A stretch of DNA of 64,000 bases from Eurosta solidaginis (GCF_040869045.1 NC_090319.1:303602998-303666997), one strand, 5' to 3'. Positions 20,830 to 33,409 are shown, numbered from the stretch's first letter. A program made the numbers and translations. Notes: generated by a model from the letters alone, not told the origin.

Positions 20830-22892
20830 CACTGAAAGAAATGGTGCTAGTAAAATCAAAAAATTGGTCCTGTTGTTCTTGACTTAACGGAGATCGAATT
20901 ATGGTTAATTCGACCGAGTTCTTTGTCAAGCGAACAAATTAGTTTAGTCATTTCAACAGAAGAGAAATTGTCGCTCTTAAGTTAACAAAATTCTGTAAGA
21001 TTGAGAGATTCCTAATTAATCTAACTGATTTTTCTGTTAACACAACTGATCTCACTGGCCATTTCAACAGCGATCAACAGTCATTACATGAGCAAATTTC
21101 AAAGATAATTTTACGCTCACTGCGCTCTCTATTTTGTACTTATGACGATGGTGCCACTTCTTAAAAAAAAAAAAAAATACCAAAATAAGAAAACCACCAA
21201 ATCGAAAAAACACACAAAATGGGAAAACAACAAAAAACTAGTTCTTCAGTTATCAATACAAAACGAAAAACCCTTTTTTGAATTTACTGTGAAAAAATTA
21301 TGAGATACCGGGACACCTATTTATCGGGTACAATTTTTCATCTTCGCCTCCAAGCGAAATGCAAAATTGCGCTATCTTGTTGCAAAAGTTTTGTTTGAAC
21401 GAACAGGATTTTTCCAAAGTTAGTAAAATTTTGTTCAAGTTTTTACGAATTTTCACTCACGCCAACGAATTTAAGAAGATAATAAAAAACGTCCTATTTT
21501 AGTGATGATCTTTCCGACAACATAAAATTTTGAGTTATTTTGGAATCGTTTCAACTGAAAGTGTTACGAAAATTAAACTTGCCGAATTAAATGTAAAGTT
21601 ACTCCAGTGGTGAGTTAACTTCTAGCGATTTGATTCTTTACTTTTCTTTATAACTTATGTTTAGGTCACTAGCCTAAATATGACGGACCACCCTAACGCG
21701 CGCACTACTTTATTTTATTCTCTACCGGTAACGGCCATCACCTACCGGTCGCTAACTTTGAAGGGGAAAACTCGACGAAAGTTGGCGATCGGCAGCTGCC
21801 GCGGGTTTTTTACCGACTACACTCTTTCACTTCTTTTTTGGAACGCTCACGTATCAGAAGCAAGCCCCAGGTGAGTTGTCCTACCATCTATATTTTTTGA
21901 ATTGTAATCCCGTTCACATTTGCGAATTTAGAATTAATAATTTTATAATTTTATAAATTTGAATTTTCTAAGTGGTTTGTGAATTAATTATACTATTTCA
22001 TGAATACAACGATTAATTTCTATTGTTTATTAAGTGAATATATTGTCATTACATGTTAGTAATTTTTCTTTTATTTTCTTTTTATTTGCGGGCGATCGCG
22101 CCCCATGACCCTGGTGCCACATTCCCCCCGCAAACAACTTACAAGTTCTCTATTTAAAATGTTATGTCAAACATATATACCACAAGTTCGAAACAATCAA
22201 GTGTGGCAACTACATGCGAGAGAAAAAATTGAGAATGAGCTGAGCTGCAACTGAAAGAATTGAGAATCAGTTTTGTGACTACTATTTCCATTTCTATTTA
22301 CAAAGCGAAGTTCAAACCCATAAATTAAATAAATTATAAAATATAAAATTTGGTGAAAGTGTGTTTAATAAAACAAAATATTGATGTAAGACCAATTAAG
22401 TTCGGTTAGTAAGTGCCACCGTGATGTGATGGTAGCGTGCTCCGCCTGCCACACCGTATGCCTTGGGTTGGCACCCCGGGCAAAGCAACATCAAAATTTT
22501 AGAAATAAGGTTTTTCAATTAGAAGACAATTTTTCTAAGCGGGGTCGCCCCTCGGCAGTGTTTGGAAAGACCTCCGAGTGTATTTCTACCATGAAAAGCT
22601 CTCAGTGAAAACTCATATGCCTTGCAGATGCCGTTCGGAGTCGGCATAAAACATGTCCGGCCAATTTGTAGGGGAAATCAAGAGGAGCACGATGCAAATT
22701 GGAAGAGAAGCTCGGCCCTAGATCTCCTCGGAGGTTATCGCGCCTTACATTTATTTACTTATGAACACATATGGAAACATAGGTACTTTCGTACAAAGCT
22801 GTCGCAACAACTTTTTTTGTTCATTTGACTATTAAAACGGTCAATTACGAATCCCGTATTCGGTTTATTTTACCAGTATTTTTCTTTCAGTG
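20830..22892. mobile_element. Possible 2 kb inverted-repeat element (CACTGAAAGAAA ends)
   Basis: The left end CACTGAAAGAAATGGTGCTA (then GTAAAAT) and the right end, complement of CACTGAAAGAAAAATACTGG (then TAAAAT), match at about 22 of 27 positions with one gap. No target duplication is visible. The interior holds a GC-richer pocket (21700-21870, including CAGGTGAGT, which resembles a splice donor; and 22090-22130) and a SINE1 copy, but no protein that I recognise. The ends could also belong to two separate copies. Confidence 0.45.
22411..22765 (+). repeat. SINE1, full-length tRNA-derived SINE
   Basis: This ~350 bp element has a tRNA-like head: A-box-like GTGATGGTAGCGTGCTC (about 22427-22443) and B-box-like GGGTTGGCACCCC (22465-22477, one base off the GGTTCA form seen in the copy at 49070-49432). 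The body holds CTTGCAGATGCCGTTCGGAG and CTCGGAGGTTATCGCGCCTT, and the tail is ATTTATTTACTTAT. It is non-coding, transcribed by Pol III in active families and mobilised by a partner LINE. Seven copies are visible in the window. Confidence 0.85.
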
Positions 22893-23260
22893 AAGGCATT
22901 GATACACTCGAAGAGAGGCAAAATCGATTCGCACATTTCAATTTAGTTCCATGAATTTCTATTAAGCATTTTCAATAGGCTTTTGACAAGCAATATGCTA
23001 ATGAGACACTTAGTAGCGGTTTAGTCGCGACAAACCAAAGGCACCTTTGCCTACACATCATTCACTATTTGAACCTTTTTCACACATCTTTTTGCGTCTA
23101 AAAGCCAGTCAAATGGTGGGATAAACATATTTACATCTAAATGTTTATGCAGTGAGAAAAGCACTTTATTGAAATAAAATTAACACAAGCTAACAAGTCA
23201 AAGTGCTAACATAACTGAATATTTTATACCCAGATGTGGTTTTTATTAGAATAATATTCT

Positions 23261-23440
23261 TGATTATTCTGCACCTACTGTTATCGCTCAAATCACTAAA
23301 CTGTCGATTAAACTACTTTAGTATTCAGGATAACAATTTGTTCTTTACTTACAGCACTATTCTGGTAATAGACTCTCAATATTGAAATTATTCTCAATTT
23401 ATTACTTTCTCCATACTAATGGAAAAAAATTATAGGTGAT
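23261..23440 (-). repeat. LTR-C 3' end fragment
   Basis: TGATTATTCTGCACCTACTG through CTGTCGATTAAACTACTTTA matches the terminal part of the LTRs at 32812 and 52730, in the same orientation. The 5' part of the LTR is missing. Confidence 0.65.
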
Positions 23441-23449
23441 AAAGTACTC

Positions 23450-23765
23450 TTCTTAGTTAAAACTATAATTGATCCAAACCAACATGGGTTTGTTCATGAT
23501 CGCTACACAGATATTAACATTGTAGTATTCCTCGAGTACTGTATATCAGCTTTGAGGTGTAGATCTCATGTGGACAAGTCTTCGGCAAATTTCTCGAAAG
23601 CTTTCGATACAGTCGCACGCGATATTCCACCATGCAGATTTGAAGGTATGCGATTCCTTTCAGGTTTTCTTTCGTGGTTGATCTAATTTCTTCCTAATAT
23701 AAGATCGTGGAAAGTTTCAAATCTCTACTCCTTTATCGTCTCTTCCGGGGTATGTTTATCTGCTA
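23450..23765 (+). pseudogene. jockey-like reverse transcriptase fragment
   Basis: In one frame from about 23473 the translation gives NQHGFVHDRYTDINIVVFLE, then SHVDKSSANFSKAFDTVARD, then FLSGFLSWLI and a stop. These match the RT fingers/palm of jockey-clade LINEs (QHGFxxxRST, VDxxxxDFSKAFDxVxH; the first catalytic-site Asp of the DFSKAFD block is replaced by Asn). SSGV near 23745 follows. It is a short relic, distinct from LINE-B and LINE-E. Confidence 0.8.
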
Positions 23766-23804
23766 TAAAATGACTGCGTAAATCTAGCTGAGTAAAGTTT
23801 GGGT

Positions 23805-24260
23805 AAGGTTGAACTGGTCAGGCTTTGATGACCTCACATAGGCTTAATAAGTCATAGTGTTACCAGAAGTTGGTTTAACTACCAAACTGTAAAATTCTAT
23901 CATATGTTATAAACTAACTCCATCCTTTTTACAAATACTAGAAGCTTCCTAGTACCTGCGCCAATTGTTGCTTCTAGATCTGATAGCTGTGTTGCTCTTC
24001 TTAGCTTGAGTGTAAGCCTGGCAAACGCGGGCATGGGCTCAACCGTTTCCTTCTCTAATCTACACTTCCTACATCTACTATTACTGATGAAGCCAAGTTT
24101 AAGAGCATGTGACGCCAGAGGCGGGGTGCAGTAAGAAAACGTTGTTGTTGTAAAACCTACATATGATCTTTGAAACTATACAGCCCCCTCTTAGGTTCAC
24201 GCCTTTCATGCTTGGTCGTGCGCCTCTTGCTTGCTCATCCGCTTTTTAATTACCATTTGT
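23805..24260 (-). mobile_element. LINE-B 3' fragment
   Basis: The 3' UTR, CCHC region and linker match 1756-2370 in order with many indels. Similarity fades near GCTCATCCGCTTTTTAATTA (RNase H NEKADELA region). Confidence 0.8.
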
Positions 24261-24610
24261 TTCCATATATTCAGAATGGTATATAGTGCAGCCATTGTGT
24301 TTGTTTTTAGAATTTCCGTAATACTTAGCATACTAATAGCCTGCATACTGCCTCTACATTTTGAGGTAGATTCTTTTTTGTGTAGCTGTCCACCAAACAG
24401 GGACTCTATAATATGGGAAAGGCTTTACAATCATTGTAAATACTCAATGAGTGAGAGATGGCGATGGATCCCGCGTACACCCCAGCATTCTTTTATGTGC
24501 AAAAACTGCCGTTAAAGCCTTCCTCAATCTCTGCTGTACTAGGTAATTTGTTTGAAATCCCTTCCTAGTAGACTTACAATTCAATCCCCAATTTTGATCT
24601 ATGATAATAT
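24261..24610. other. No recognised feature
   Basis: A 94-codon frame (24231-24515) starts in LINE-B antisense sequence and has no recognisable domain. Confidence 0.3.
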
Positions 24611-25748
24611 TGTGGCGAATATTAGCTTAACTATGCTGTTAGTAAATAATCACAACAACAAAACCAGCAGACAGTCACTCTTATGTACACATTAAGGTGG
24701 GCAACGCTTACGTACATTGAAGGCGACGAGGAATATCTCACATACACATATGTAGTCATCAGCTAAGAGAAGAAGTAGTTACTTACATATACACACGCAT
24801 AGAGCTAACTAACCAAGTATGCGATACAACAGTTCTAGAAAGTGAAAGGTCTAGACCTTAGGGGAAATATGCGGATGAGGCAACAGAGCGTATAAAAGCA
24901 GCGCAAGCTGAAGAATGACGAATCAGTTTGATTTAAACATGCTACTAGTTGTGAGGTTAATTATAACTAGTATCGCCTGTGGTCGAAATTCGACCAACGT
25001 GTATTTTTTTCAACTAAGTATATGCATCAAGTGTTGGAAATATAGCAAACTGTTATAACTTACTTAACTTTTTCTGTAAAATTTTGAATTTTATCTAAGA
25101 CTTTGTACATTTTGATTGTATTTTCTTAAATTTTCTACAAACTTTTCACATGTAATTATAACGTTTTGGTATGGAGCTCCTTAAACAAAAATATAAAAAT
25201 TATGTAAAATCAAATGAAATTGACATAGAAGTATGATGAAATTACTTGAAATTAAGTGAAGTGAACAAACAGTTCCATATAAAAACGCAATAAGTGCACT
25301 TAGACTTTTTTCCGGGTTTTAATGTGATCATTGTGGAAATATGAAGATTCTAATCTTCGGATAGAGCACTTACATAATTTGTCCAAAGATGGCGCGCTTT
25401 TGTGCAAGAAAGTAAATACCGATATTTGGAGAGATTGTTGGATTTACAAAAAACTTTTTCTATTAATTATAGACAAATTGAGTAATATTTGTTAACAAAA
25501 ATAGGCCTATTCACTGCGGCTGATCTATGCGAATCAATTAATATCACTTTTATATGATTTTACGCATGCTAACTATGCGAAACCGCCTGTCAATTGTTTG
25601 CATGGAAATTTTGTTAGCGTATTAATATATAGATTGTGAAGCACTTCCAAAGTAATTTAAGTAAATACCAGTTTGCAATGCTGAATATTGGAGTTATTTT
25701 TTCGACCGTTCAGCGATTCAAACGTTAGGGAAAGGTGCATAATAACCA
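24611..25748 (+). repeat. LTR-C copy, plus strand, with ~700 bp insertion
   Basis: The 5' terminus is TGTGGCGAATATTAGC. GTATAAAAGCAGCGCAAGCT (24890-24909) provides a TATA box, followed by GTTTGATTTAAACATGCTA. The LTR 3' part resumes at about 25670 (CAGCGATTCAAACGTTAGGG) and ends AATAACCA at 25748. The intervening segment (about 24965-25670) is unlike the other LTRs, so it is an insertion or rearrangement of unknown type. No internal retroviral-type gene adjoins it; this is probably a solo LTR. Confidence 0.7.
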
Positions 25749-26529
25749 GGATTGCCCTAAATTCGTTACAATATCAATTGTTTAAGTCACTGCCGAACTT
25801 TGCGGGATCACATAAGCTTCGTCGGCTTTGGAACTAGGACAGGTTTTCTTATCAATGATCTGTACTTGTTAATTCAATTTGTTTCATTGTCTCTCCGCTT
25901 CATTCTCTTAGTAGGCATAATGGTATGTACATCGGTTGCATTTTCGGATGTTACACTCCTAATGTTGAAAATACGCTATACCATTAATGCGTTCCACAGG
26001 TGGGTATATGTACACTCTGTTGAAAATTTTGAAAAGGCGTTAGAGCTCAATGATGAATGCAGAGAAGTATGCTGATTTCTAGAAAAAGTGTTGGTGGTTT
26101 TATTATTGCAGCAGCTGACTGCTGATATTAAAGATTCATGAGAGCATTTTTGCATAATTTTCAAGATTACAAATATTCGCAAAAGCTTTTTTTGTGTGTA
26201 TACAATGCTGCATACATGTCTGTATGTAAATATGATAAGCATACACACATTTATACACAGATGTAAATTTATTTTGATTTAAACTGTAAAAAGTTTTAAA
26301 ATTACTTAAATCAAAAACATGCTCGTCGTTTTCATAAAAATATATATCATAGTAGTTAAATATGAATGTATTGGAGAAAGTATTGCTGTATAACTTGTAC
26401 AAAGTTATAGTAGTAAAAATATTTTTTACATAAAAAAAAAGTATGAAAACTCAATATTTTGTATGAAAGAGTTCTTTGAATTTTATTGAAACTGTTAGGA
26501 TATTTCCATAAAACGATGTAGAAACCACT
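25749..26529. other. No recognised feature
   Basis: AT-rich; frames of 73-91 codons overlap on opposite strands and have no domain signature. Confidence 0.35.
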
Positions 26530-27260
26530 TAGGTTAGGTTGGTCAATAAAGACCTCAGATAGACTGAATGTGCCCATAGTGCTATCAAAATTTGTTTTAC
26601 GAACAAACGGGAAAACTCCAATTAGGCAACAGAACTTATGTCATAGAATAACTCTGTTCTCTTGGCAAATACTAGAAGTTTCTAGCACCTAGCTTAAATA
26701 CTAGAGAACTAACAACTATGCCGCCCCTTGCTATAGCCTTGATCTGCTTAACATATGACAAGAACACAGAACATGCTCAACCATTTCTTCCTGAATCTGC
26801 TTTTACTTACCACACCTTACTTATAAGCGGATGATGCAAAAAGGCAGTTTCCATATAGTATACTCATCGTAAGCCTTAAGTTTTCTCTTCAGAGATATGA
26901 GCAACATTATGAGTCTAACGTCGAATGATTTGCACTTGATCTTAAACACTTTGCAGTACCGCGCTTCTATCCACGCCTTTTCTGCTTGACGAAGCATATG
27001 CCACTCATGTCTCCTTTTGATTCCTAAAAAACTAACTGGGGCATCAACGTAGCCTCATCAAGTGCTGCACCCTCCTTTGCCAACTCTTCGGCTTATTCGT
27101 TGCATTCTATCCTTGCTTCTTTGTTTTTCAGGACACTCTAGATGAAGTACTGTTTGAGATTATTGCCTCAATCGCCGCCTGACCATCAATATATAAATTA
27201 ATGCGTTTGCAGCTTAAGCACGATTCCTTTAGAGTTTTGCTTAGAAACTGCTTTCGATAA
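26530..27260 (-). mobile_element. LINE-B fragment reaching into RNase H
   Basis: The order matches 1756-2530: 3' UTR, CCHC region, GCGCTTCTATCCACGCCTTT linker, and GACCATCAATATATAAATTA corresponding to the YIDSQAA block. Many frameshifts are present. The tail end on the element strand reads AACCTAACCTAAG. Confidence 0.75.
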
Positions 27261-27429
27261 TTAAAAAAACTTTTATTTCAACCAAGTATTGATTAGCTTG
27301 CATTTCATATCTCAATATTGTATTAAATGAGTGTTTATTTGAACATTTACTAAATATTTAGAAAAAAAAAAAAAATAGAAATACAAAAAATTATTCGAAC
27401 CTTTCAAATCTATGGGACCTGAGTGATAC

Positions 27430-29060
27430 CGGATATGTTGCAAGTCGCTAATCTAGAGGCAGGATGCCAACAAGATGGCCACATTCCCGAAGCCTTCACA
27501 AGGGTACTAGTAATGATCATTCCTTAAACATGAAAACTAAAGCTGCTCGGAAGGCAAGGCCTAGAGGCCAATAAGCATTTTCTCATTTATTCTTAAAACA
27601 CTGGAGGGACTTATTGACCAGCATATTTCTGCAAAATGAACGAATACCAAAAAACGACGATTTAGTGATTCTAATCACCCGTAAATTTCTGCAAACGATT
27701 AGCGATATCATGCATACGGCACTTTTCGGCATTTTGTGATATGCAGGGCAAAACGGAGGTTTCCCTTTCCGAAAATAAAAAAAATCACTTCTTTCACTTA
27801 CCAAAGCTAAACAGCGCAACGATAAATCTCTCTTCAGAAGCCAAATATATTAGCATAAATACTCGATTCGAAATTAAGCTGGAAAAGAAACCTTGAGGTG
27901 AGATCAATCAAAGCTCTGGAAGCAAACTACACCTGCAAAGGGGCATTAGGTGTGGGCTGGAAATAATCACCGCAAATCACACATGAAATGTACAACAAAG
28001 TAATCCCGCCGATACTTACTTACGGAGCTGCTGGAAGGCGATAGAGAGGAAACGAAATCGACAAAGGGTTGTGAAGGTGCAAAGTCGGGTATACCAGGCG
28101 TACTGAGCAGCGCACTATGTGTCAAACTCGAAAATTTTTACTTGATGCCTCTACAAGCGCTTATGAAGGGATTGCCTGCGAAGGGGAACCTACGACTAAC
28201 AGAAATCAACTTGTGGAAATCAACCGAATATGGGCATGCGATGATATTAGGTGACATGGCACTGACCTAACAGACAACACTGAGCACATCAATCGTAGCG
28301 ACTTCTTGATGTGGCTAAAAATGGAAAACGAACTGGAGCTGCAATAAACTCAAAGCAGGTAAATAAATCGTACCCACTTCCTCACTCATGCAGTGTCTTC
28401 CAGGCGGAGGTCTATATCAGCAATAATGCTCAAAAAAGTGGGGTCCGAGACATCATCGTAATGATCGTTGTCGAGAGTCAGGCTGCCCTTCGGAGGTTTC
28501 GAGCCTCGCTGTCATCCATAAGTCTCCTAAATGCCTCCCTTTGCTAGGTCTTAGGGCACAGCGATAATTAAGGGAATGAATTTTCAGATTAGATTGGCAA
28601 GAAAGGTTCGGAAATGGACACGAGCGAGGTGGACTGCTTCGTGCGACCACCGCTGCATTATCTCGCTAAGAAAATCGAGGAATATGAGATTAAGGCAACG
28701 GACCAGTTGTGGACCAACCGGGATGATTCCGAGGTGTCGAGATAGATATGGACATATTTGGTTAGGAAATAATTTAGCTTCTTTCACAAGATAAGTAATC
28801 TGCAGTGAAAATACTCACGGGTACCATCACATGTCATTGCGCCTTGTAGCAATGCTCTAACGGTGCTGCATACCAACAAGCTCCCTCTGCAAAAGCTGTC
28901 AGGATAAGACGACTCAGATTTCTTGGCGCATGGTTTTTGAACAGTCTGGCAGAGGTGTAACGAATGTGCCGCATCCCTACACTCACTGAAACATTCTAAC
29001 TCCACAAAAATGTCTCCGAGTGGAAGTGTGGAAAATTTTGATACACGCCCTCCTAACCTT
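27430..29060 (+). pseudogene. LINE-E: decayed RNase H-bearing LINE (RT, RNase H, C-terminus)
   Basis: Reading plus-strand frames in turn: RPISIFSFILKTLEGLIDQH (27570-27630) is the RT motif that begins FRPISL in LINEs; about 27890-28030 gives KALEANYTCKGALG and VIPPILTYGAA, the RT thumb region. 28200-28550 gives LPHSCSVFQAE and VESQAALRRFRASL, the RNase H core. 28800-28850 gives ILTGTITCHCA, the linker before the C-terminal Cys/His region. The RT catalytic block is deleted or replaced between 27640 and 27880. Stops and frameshifts are pervasive. It is a family distinct from LINE-B, with a second copy at 53255-53810. Confidence 0.75.
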
Positions 29061-29854
29061 ACCTCATCTATATATTCTTAAATGCAACCGTTGTGATTGA
29101 ATACACACAGAGCTACTCCTAACGTGCAGCTGTTCTGAAGTCGACGTTTTCCCTAGAGGGAAGTTTCACATACATCTTGTTTTTGAGACAACTAGCTGTC
29201 TTTTGCATTTTCTTTTAATCAATTAATTTGTCCTGCACGGTTTTGTGGCAGCTATGGTTTTTGTGTTCGCGGCTTATATGTAAGTGAGCTTGGCGTTGGA
29301 AGATGAGCAGGCGATAACTACATATATAGTAAAATTGCTGCTCACAAGTGAGTCAAGGTAGAGATATATTTATTTTATTTTATTTATTTTGAATAGTTTC
29401 TTGGAAATTCTCTAACATGAATTTTGCAAAGAAGACATTACAATAAGCAACGAGGCATTGCTGGGAGGCAAGGTGATTTTATATAGTTGTGCATGTCTAT
29501 AAGTACGAATGTCTGCAGACTGCCAAGCGCGGATGTGTGTATGGTGTATGCAGGTGATACCTGGTAAACCAAAGAAGGGATGCTCTGAGATGAAGGTAAA
29601 TAAATTGTATTTATTCTGAAATTTGTTTGGACTTTATTTTAAAAACATCGCGATGTGAAGCTCTTTATGAGGTATAGGAAGATTTGTGAGCGGTGGTAAG
29701 CTTTACAGAGCAGACGATTTGGAATGCTTGGAAGTGTTTTTTGATTTTTCAAAGTTGAGAATTGGATAAGATTAGTCAATAAACCGCTTATCGCACAACC
29801 GTTTATATAAGTGTAGCGGATTCAGGAAAATTGTGGATTATTTAGAACTTCTGT
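29061..29854. other. No recognised feature
   Basis: A TTTTA-rich run lies near 29368-29390. No gene is recognised. Confidence 0.35.
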
Positions 29855-30304
29855 TAATGTTCTTCGTTATTTACAACTGTACTGTTGTAGTAGTACTTCA
29901 GAATTACAATACCCGCGAACTCACTTATAGCGTATTTAAATCAAACTGACTCATTACTCCTTAATTTGCAGAGCTTTTGTACTCTATGTTGATTCGTTCG
30001 TCTTCTTTCTCCTCAGGTCTAAACTTTTAACGAACGGCCTTCTCGAACAGCGGCTTATTCATTTCTCACTCCTTTATCCCATTTTTACGTTTATCTTCAA
30101 TTTAAAAGCGTGTAGATGTGTGATTAATAATCTTTGCTCTTAGCTGCTGATTACATGTATGTATGTGAAATATTCTCTTCGCTGTTGGCTTCGCTGTCTA
30201 CATGCATGTGTGGCTGCTTGCTTTAATGTTTACATGTACATATGTTGTTGTACAGCTATTTAGTAGAAGCATAGTGATGTATCAAAATGCTAATATTTGC
30301 CACA
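29855..30304 (-). repeat. LTR-C copy
   Basis: The minus-strand 5' end is TGTGGCAAATATTAGCATTT at 30304. The internal blocks (GCTTTAATGTTTACATG, TAGCTGCTGATTACATG, AGTAGTACTTCAG) match the other LTR-C copies. The extreme 3' end is not recognisable. Confidence 0.7.
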
Positions 30305-30514
30305 TACATAAGGAATATGTTCCACCCCTATATTTTATGCTCTTCATCTACCTATATATCAAAAACAAAGTATAGAACTCTCTTATACATATATGTTCAA
30401 AGGATTCCCAAATTGGAGGGAAACAATTTAGCCAAAATGTCACTTGAAAGGTAATCAAAGATACGGCAGACTTAGACCAAAACAGTAACAATTTATATAA
30501 GAGTTTCTTAGATC

Positions 30515-30835
30515 ATCCAGTTGTTGTTGTTGTGGCGATAAAGACATTCCCTGAATATTTTTGGTAATGCTGTCGATGTTGATGGTTTTTTTGTGGGATA
30601 TAGATCTGGTACATCTGGACATAGATCTGGAACAAGCATTATTAAGGAATAAGCACGACCATCTCCAGAAGGATTATGACCGCATTGAACTTTGGGTTAG
30701 ATAGCGTATAAATTGCGTTGGCATTGTCTTGAAAGGTTTTCGGTACACAACTCCTTGAATTATTTGGGTATATCAGTCGCCTCTTACGACAGGCATACCT
30801 GCTGCAGGTATATTCTAAAGTTCCTAAAAGTTATC
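30515..30835 (-). repeat. Repeat A, internally deleted copy
   Basis: It begins on the plus strand with GTTGTTGTTGTGGCGATAAA (complement of the CAA tail) and ends with CAGTCGCCTCTTACGACAGG and the 5' block. It is diverged. Confidence 0.75.
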
Positions 30836-32395
30836 TTAAAAAGCGCCCGTTTCTGTGGATTCGATATAAATTTTTAATATTTCGAACTATGACTATCTTA
30901 TAGTTGCCCTGAAAAAAATGCGATTACTCTAGTATGAATCTGGGATGAATTGTAAAGGAATATGCGACTTTAGCCAGTTTTTAACTCTTCATGAGGGTCG
31001 GGGTAATTAATTTTGTTTGCACGTCCTATGGAGAGACCAACTGTACCTGTTAATGCGTGAGTGGATATTTTCGGACGGGTTCTCTTCATATGACGACGGC
31101 TACTCGCGGACACATATTTCTTCTACAGACCATTATTTCCTTGCGAGTGCTGTTCAATACATTCTCTTTGTTAACCTTTTGGTAGCCTATGAGCACTGTC
31201 GGAGAAGTCCTCCTTCTACCCCTATGGGAATGCTTATCGATTTAATAATTTTTTTAAATTCTAATACAATATTTAAATTTCTTTTCGTATTTGTATTGGA
31301 GAAAAATAAATATAATATGGTCTCAATATTTTAGGATCGATAATTCATTTCAGTTTCATTTATAAATTCCAAACTGACTAATCGCAATTGTTACCAAAAG
31401 AGGGGATTAGTTATGCCCCAAAACAGACACAAGAGATCAACGGCAGCCCACTCACTAAATGAATCGCATGATTTTTCGTATAATAGAGTCTTCCTGCCGC
31501 ATTTTGCTTAGTGGGGTATTGTTTTGAATGTGCTGTCATATGAGTGTGTGAGTGTTTGTGTGACATGCGAGAATGCGCTAATTGGGACAACTGAAATAAT
31601 TTCGTAGTCTTACACAAAGTCTATGTGTAATTATCAGGGTTAAGAGCTCAGCGGGTAGATTTGTGAAGTAGTACGTAATTATTCATTATGTAGGCAAACA
31701 TCTTAACTCGCTTAAGAAGATGTGTACGTTTTTGTGAAAAAAACCTATGACAGTCACAGCGTTTCTTATTACAAACAAATGCTTTTAGCATATTCAAGAA
31801 AAAAATTTTATACTCGAAAGATTTCTACCCATATATCTTCTTTTGGTTTTAAATTTATAAGACAATAAACGCCTACTTGGAAATTGTATCTCATCGACGG
31901 CAATGATATAAAGCACGTCAATGTCTCATTCTTGAAAAAGGCATCGAAAGTGATTTTTTCGTGTGCCTAATATATAGATTCTTGGACATAAGGATCTGTA
32001 ATAATTTGGTGTAGTTGTGTAAAACGAAACCAAATTTATATAAGAGCACTGACGGCTTTTTCGAGAGAAGTAACCTAAACCATTTTATTTATAATTCAAC
32101 TTCCCGCGCAATTAGATAGTTTCAAGACATTCAGCTCTCCCACAAACAAAACTAAACATGTGAGAATATCAAATTCTAAACAAGATTGGTTTGTGATCAA
32201 TACTGGCTCGATCGAAAGAACGAATTGTGAATCATTCATTTCACCGCAATAGTTTGCCATATTCATTGGTTGAGTCGTAATCACTTCTATCAACTGTGAA
32301 CACATCACCAGAATTACGGAGTTTATTCTACTTACTCTATCAAACCGACTACAGCGTATTCTTCAACAGATTTACACTCTCTAGCTTTTCCAAGA
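30836..32395. other. No recognised feature
   Basis: A 105-codon frame at 31017-31334 and others have no recognisable domain. No repeat from this window matches. Confidence 0.35.
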
Positions 32396-32439
32396 GTGAT
32401 AACTTCCCAACGAAGCACTTTTCAAAAGTTTAGGGTATA

Positions 32440-32770
32440 TACAGATGAAGAGAACTAGAGGTATGGAAAACAGCAATGGTTTTGAGAGAATGAGTAAGAC
32501 ATGGAGAGAGAGAAAGAGCACGATGCAGATGAAAATGTTAAAGATAATGAGAGAGTGAGAGGTAGAGAGAACAGTCAACAAATTGATTACTTTCATTGTG
32601 AAAGGCGACGTTTTAGGAAAGAGATAAAGGAAAAGAGATAGCGCGATGGAAATAGAAAGAACGGGGTAGAATGAGAACAATTTTAAGGATCGAGTATAAG
32701 AGGGAAGAGAGAACTAGAATAGCAAGGATACGAAGAACAAGACGGGAAGGGAGAATGAGAATGAGTGGGC
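32440..32770 (+). repeat. Purine-rich strand-asymmetric tract
   Basis: For about 330 bp the plus strand is strongly enriched in G and A (for example GGAGAGAGAAAGAGCACGA, GAGAGAGTGAGAGGTAGAGA, AAGAGGGAAGAGAGAACTAG). It is not a clean microsatellite and abuts the LTR-C copy at 32812. Minus-strand frames here are Leu/Ser/Pro-rich composition artefacts. Confidence 0.7.
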
Positions 32771-32811
32771 GAGCGGCCGGTATATATACTCTAATGAATT
32801 CTGGGGATTTC

Positions 32812-33277
32812 TGATAATGATGCACCTTCTGCTAACGTTCGAATCGCTGAACTGTCGAATAAATAGCTCCTATATTTAGTATTGCAAAATGGTCTCTATT
32901 TGGACTACACGGGGAGTAGTACAATTATAATTCAATATCACGTACTTCACAAAAGCGTGTTTACATCAAACTGATTACTGAATCCTCAGCTTGCGCTGCT
33001 TTTATACTCTCGGTTTTCTCTTTCACCCATTTCTCCTAAGGTCTAGTCATTTCACGAATTTCGAGAACAGTTGTATCTCATGTTTGTTTACCAGCTATAT
33101 ACATATATATTTGTAGTTTGTGCTTTTCTACTAGTCATGTGTGCGTATCTGCTCTTAGCTGATGACTACATATGTGTATGTGAGATATTCTTCGTCGCTT
33201 CTATGTAAGTTTGGCTGCTTGCTGTTTTTGTTGTTGTGATTATTTATTAACAGCATAGTGATGCTAATATTCGCCAC
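32812..33277 (-). repeat. LTR-C copy, 466 bp, complete-looking
   Basis: On the minus strand it runs from TGTGGCGAATATTAGCATCA (33277) to AATAATCA-type end ATTATCA (32812). It contains GAGTATAAAAGCAGCGCAAG as the TATA region. The TG...CA ends fit an LTR. No partner LTR with an intact internal region is found, and no clear target duplication. The superfamily (Gypsy or Bel-Pao) cannot be decided from the LTR alone. Confidence 0.75.
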
Positions 33278-33409
33278 AATACTATATATATTAGCATTTC
33301 CCTGGCCGCTTGTCTGAAAGAAAAGAAGGAAGATTACTTATCAAGATTACTTCGGCAAAGGATCCAAGGGGTTGATAAGCGCAATACAAAGCTTCATAAC
33401 TTCAGAGCT

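Noticed and set aside
32381..32825. Hydrophobic minus-strand frames (70-99 codons) as membrane proteins
   Set aside because: They are the translation of a pyrimidine-rich strand; composition alone explains the Leu/Ser/Ile content.
29855..33277. Full-length LTR retrotransposon bounded by the two minus-strand LTR-C copies
   Set aside because: The 2.5 kb between them has no gag or pol motifs and contains an unrelated Repeat A copy; the two LTRs also differ substantially, so they are better treated as separate solo LTRs.
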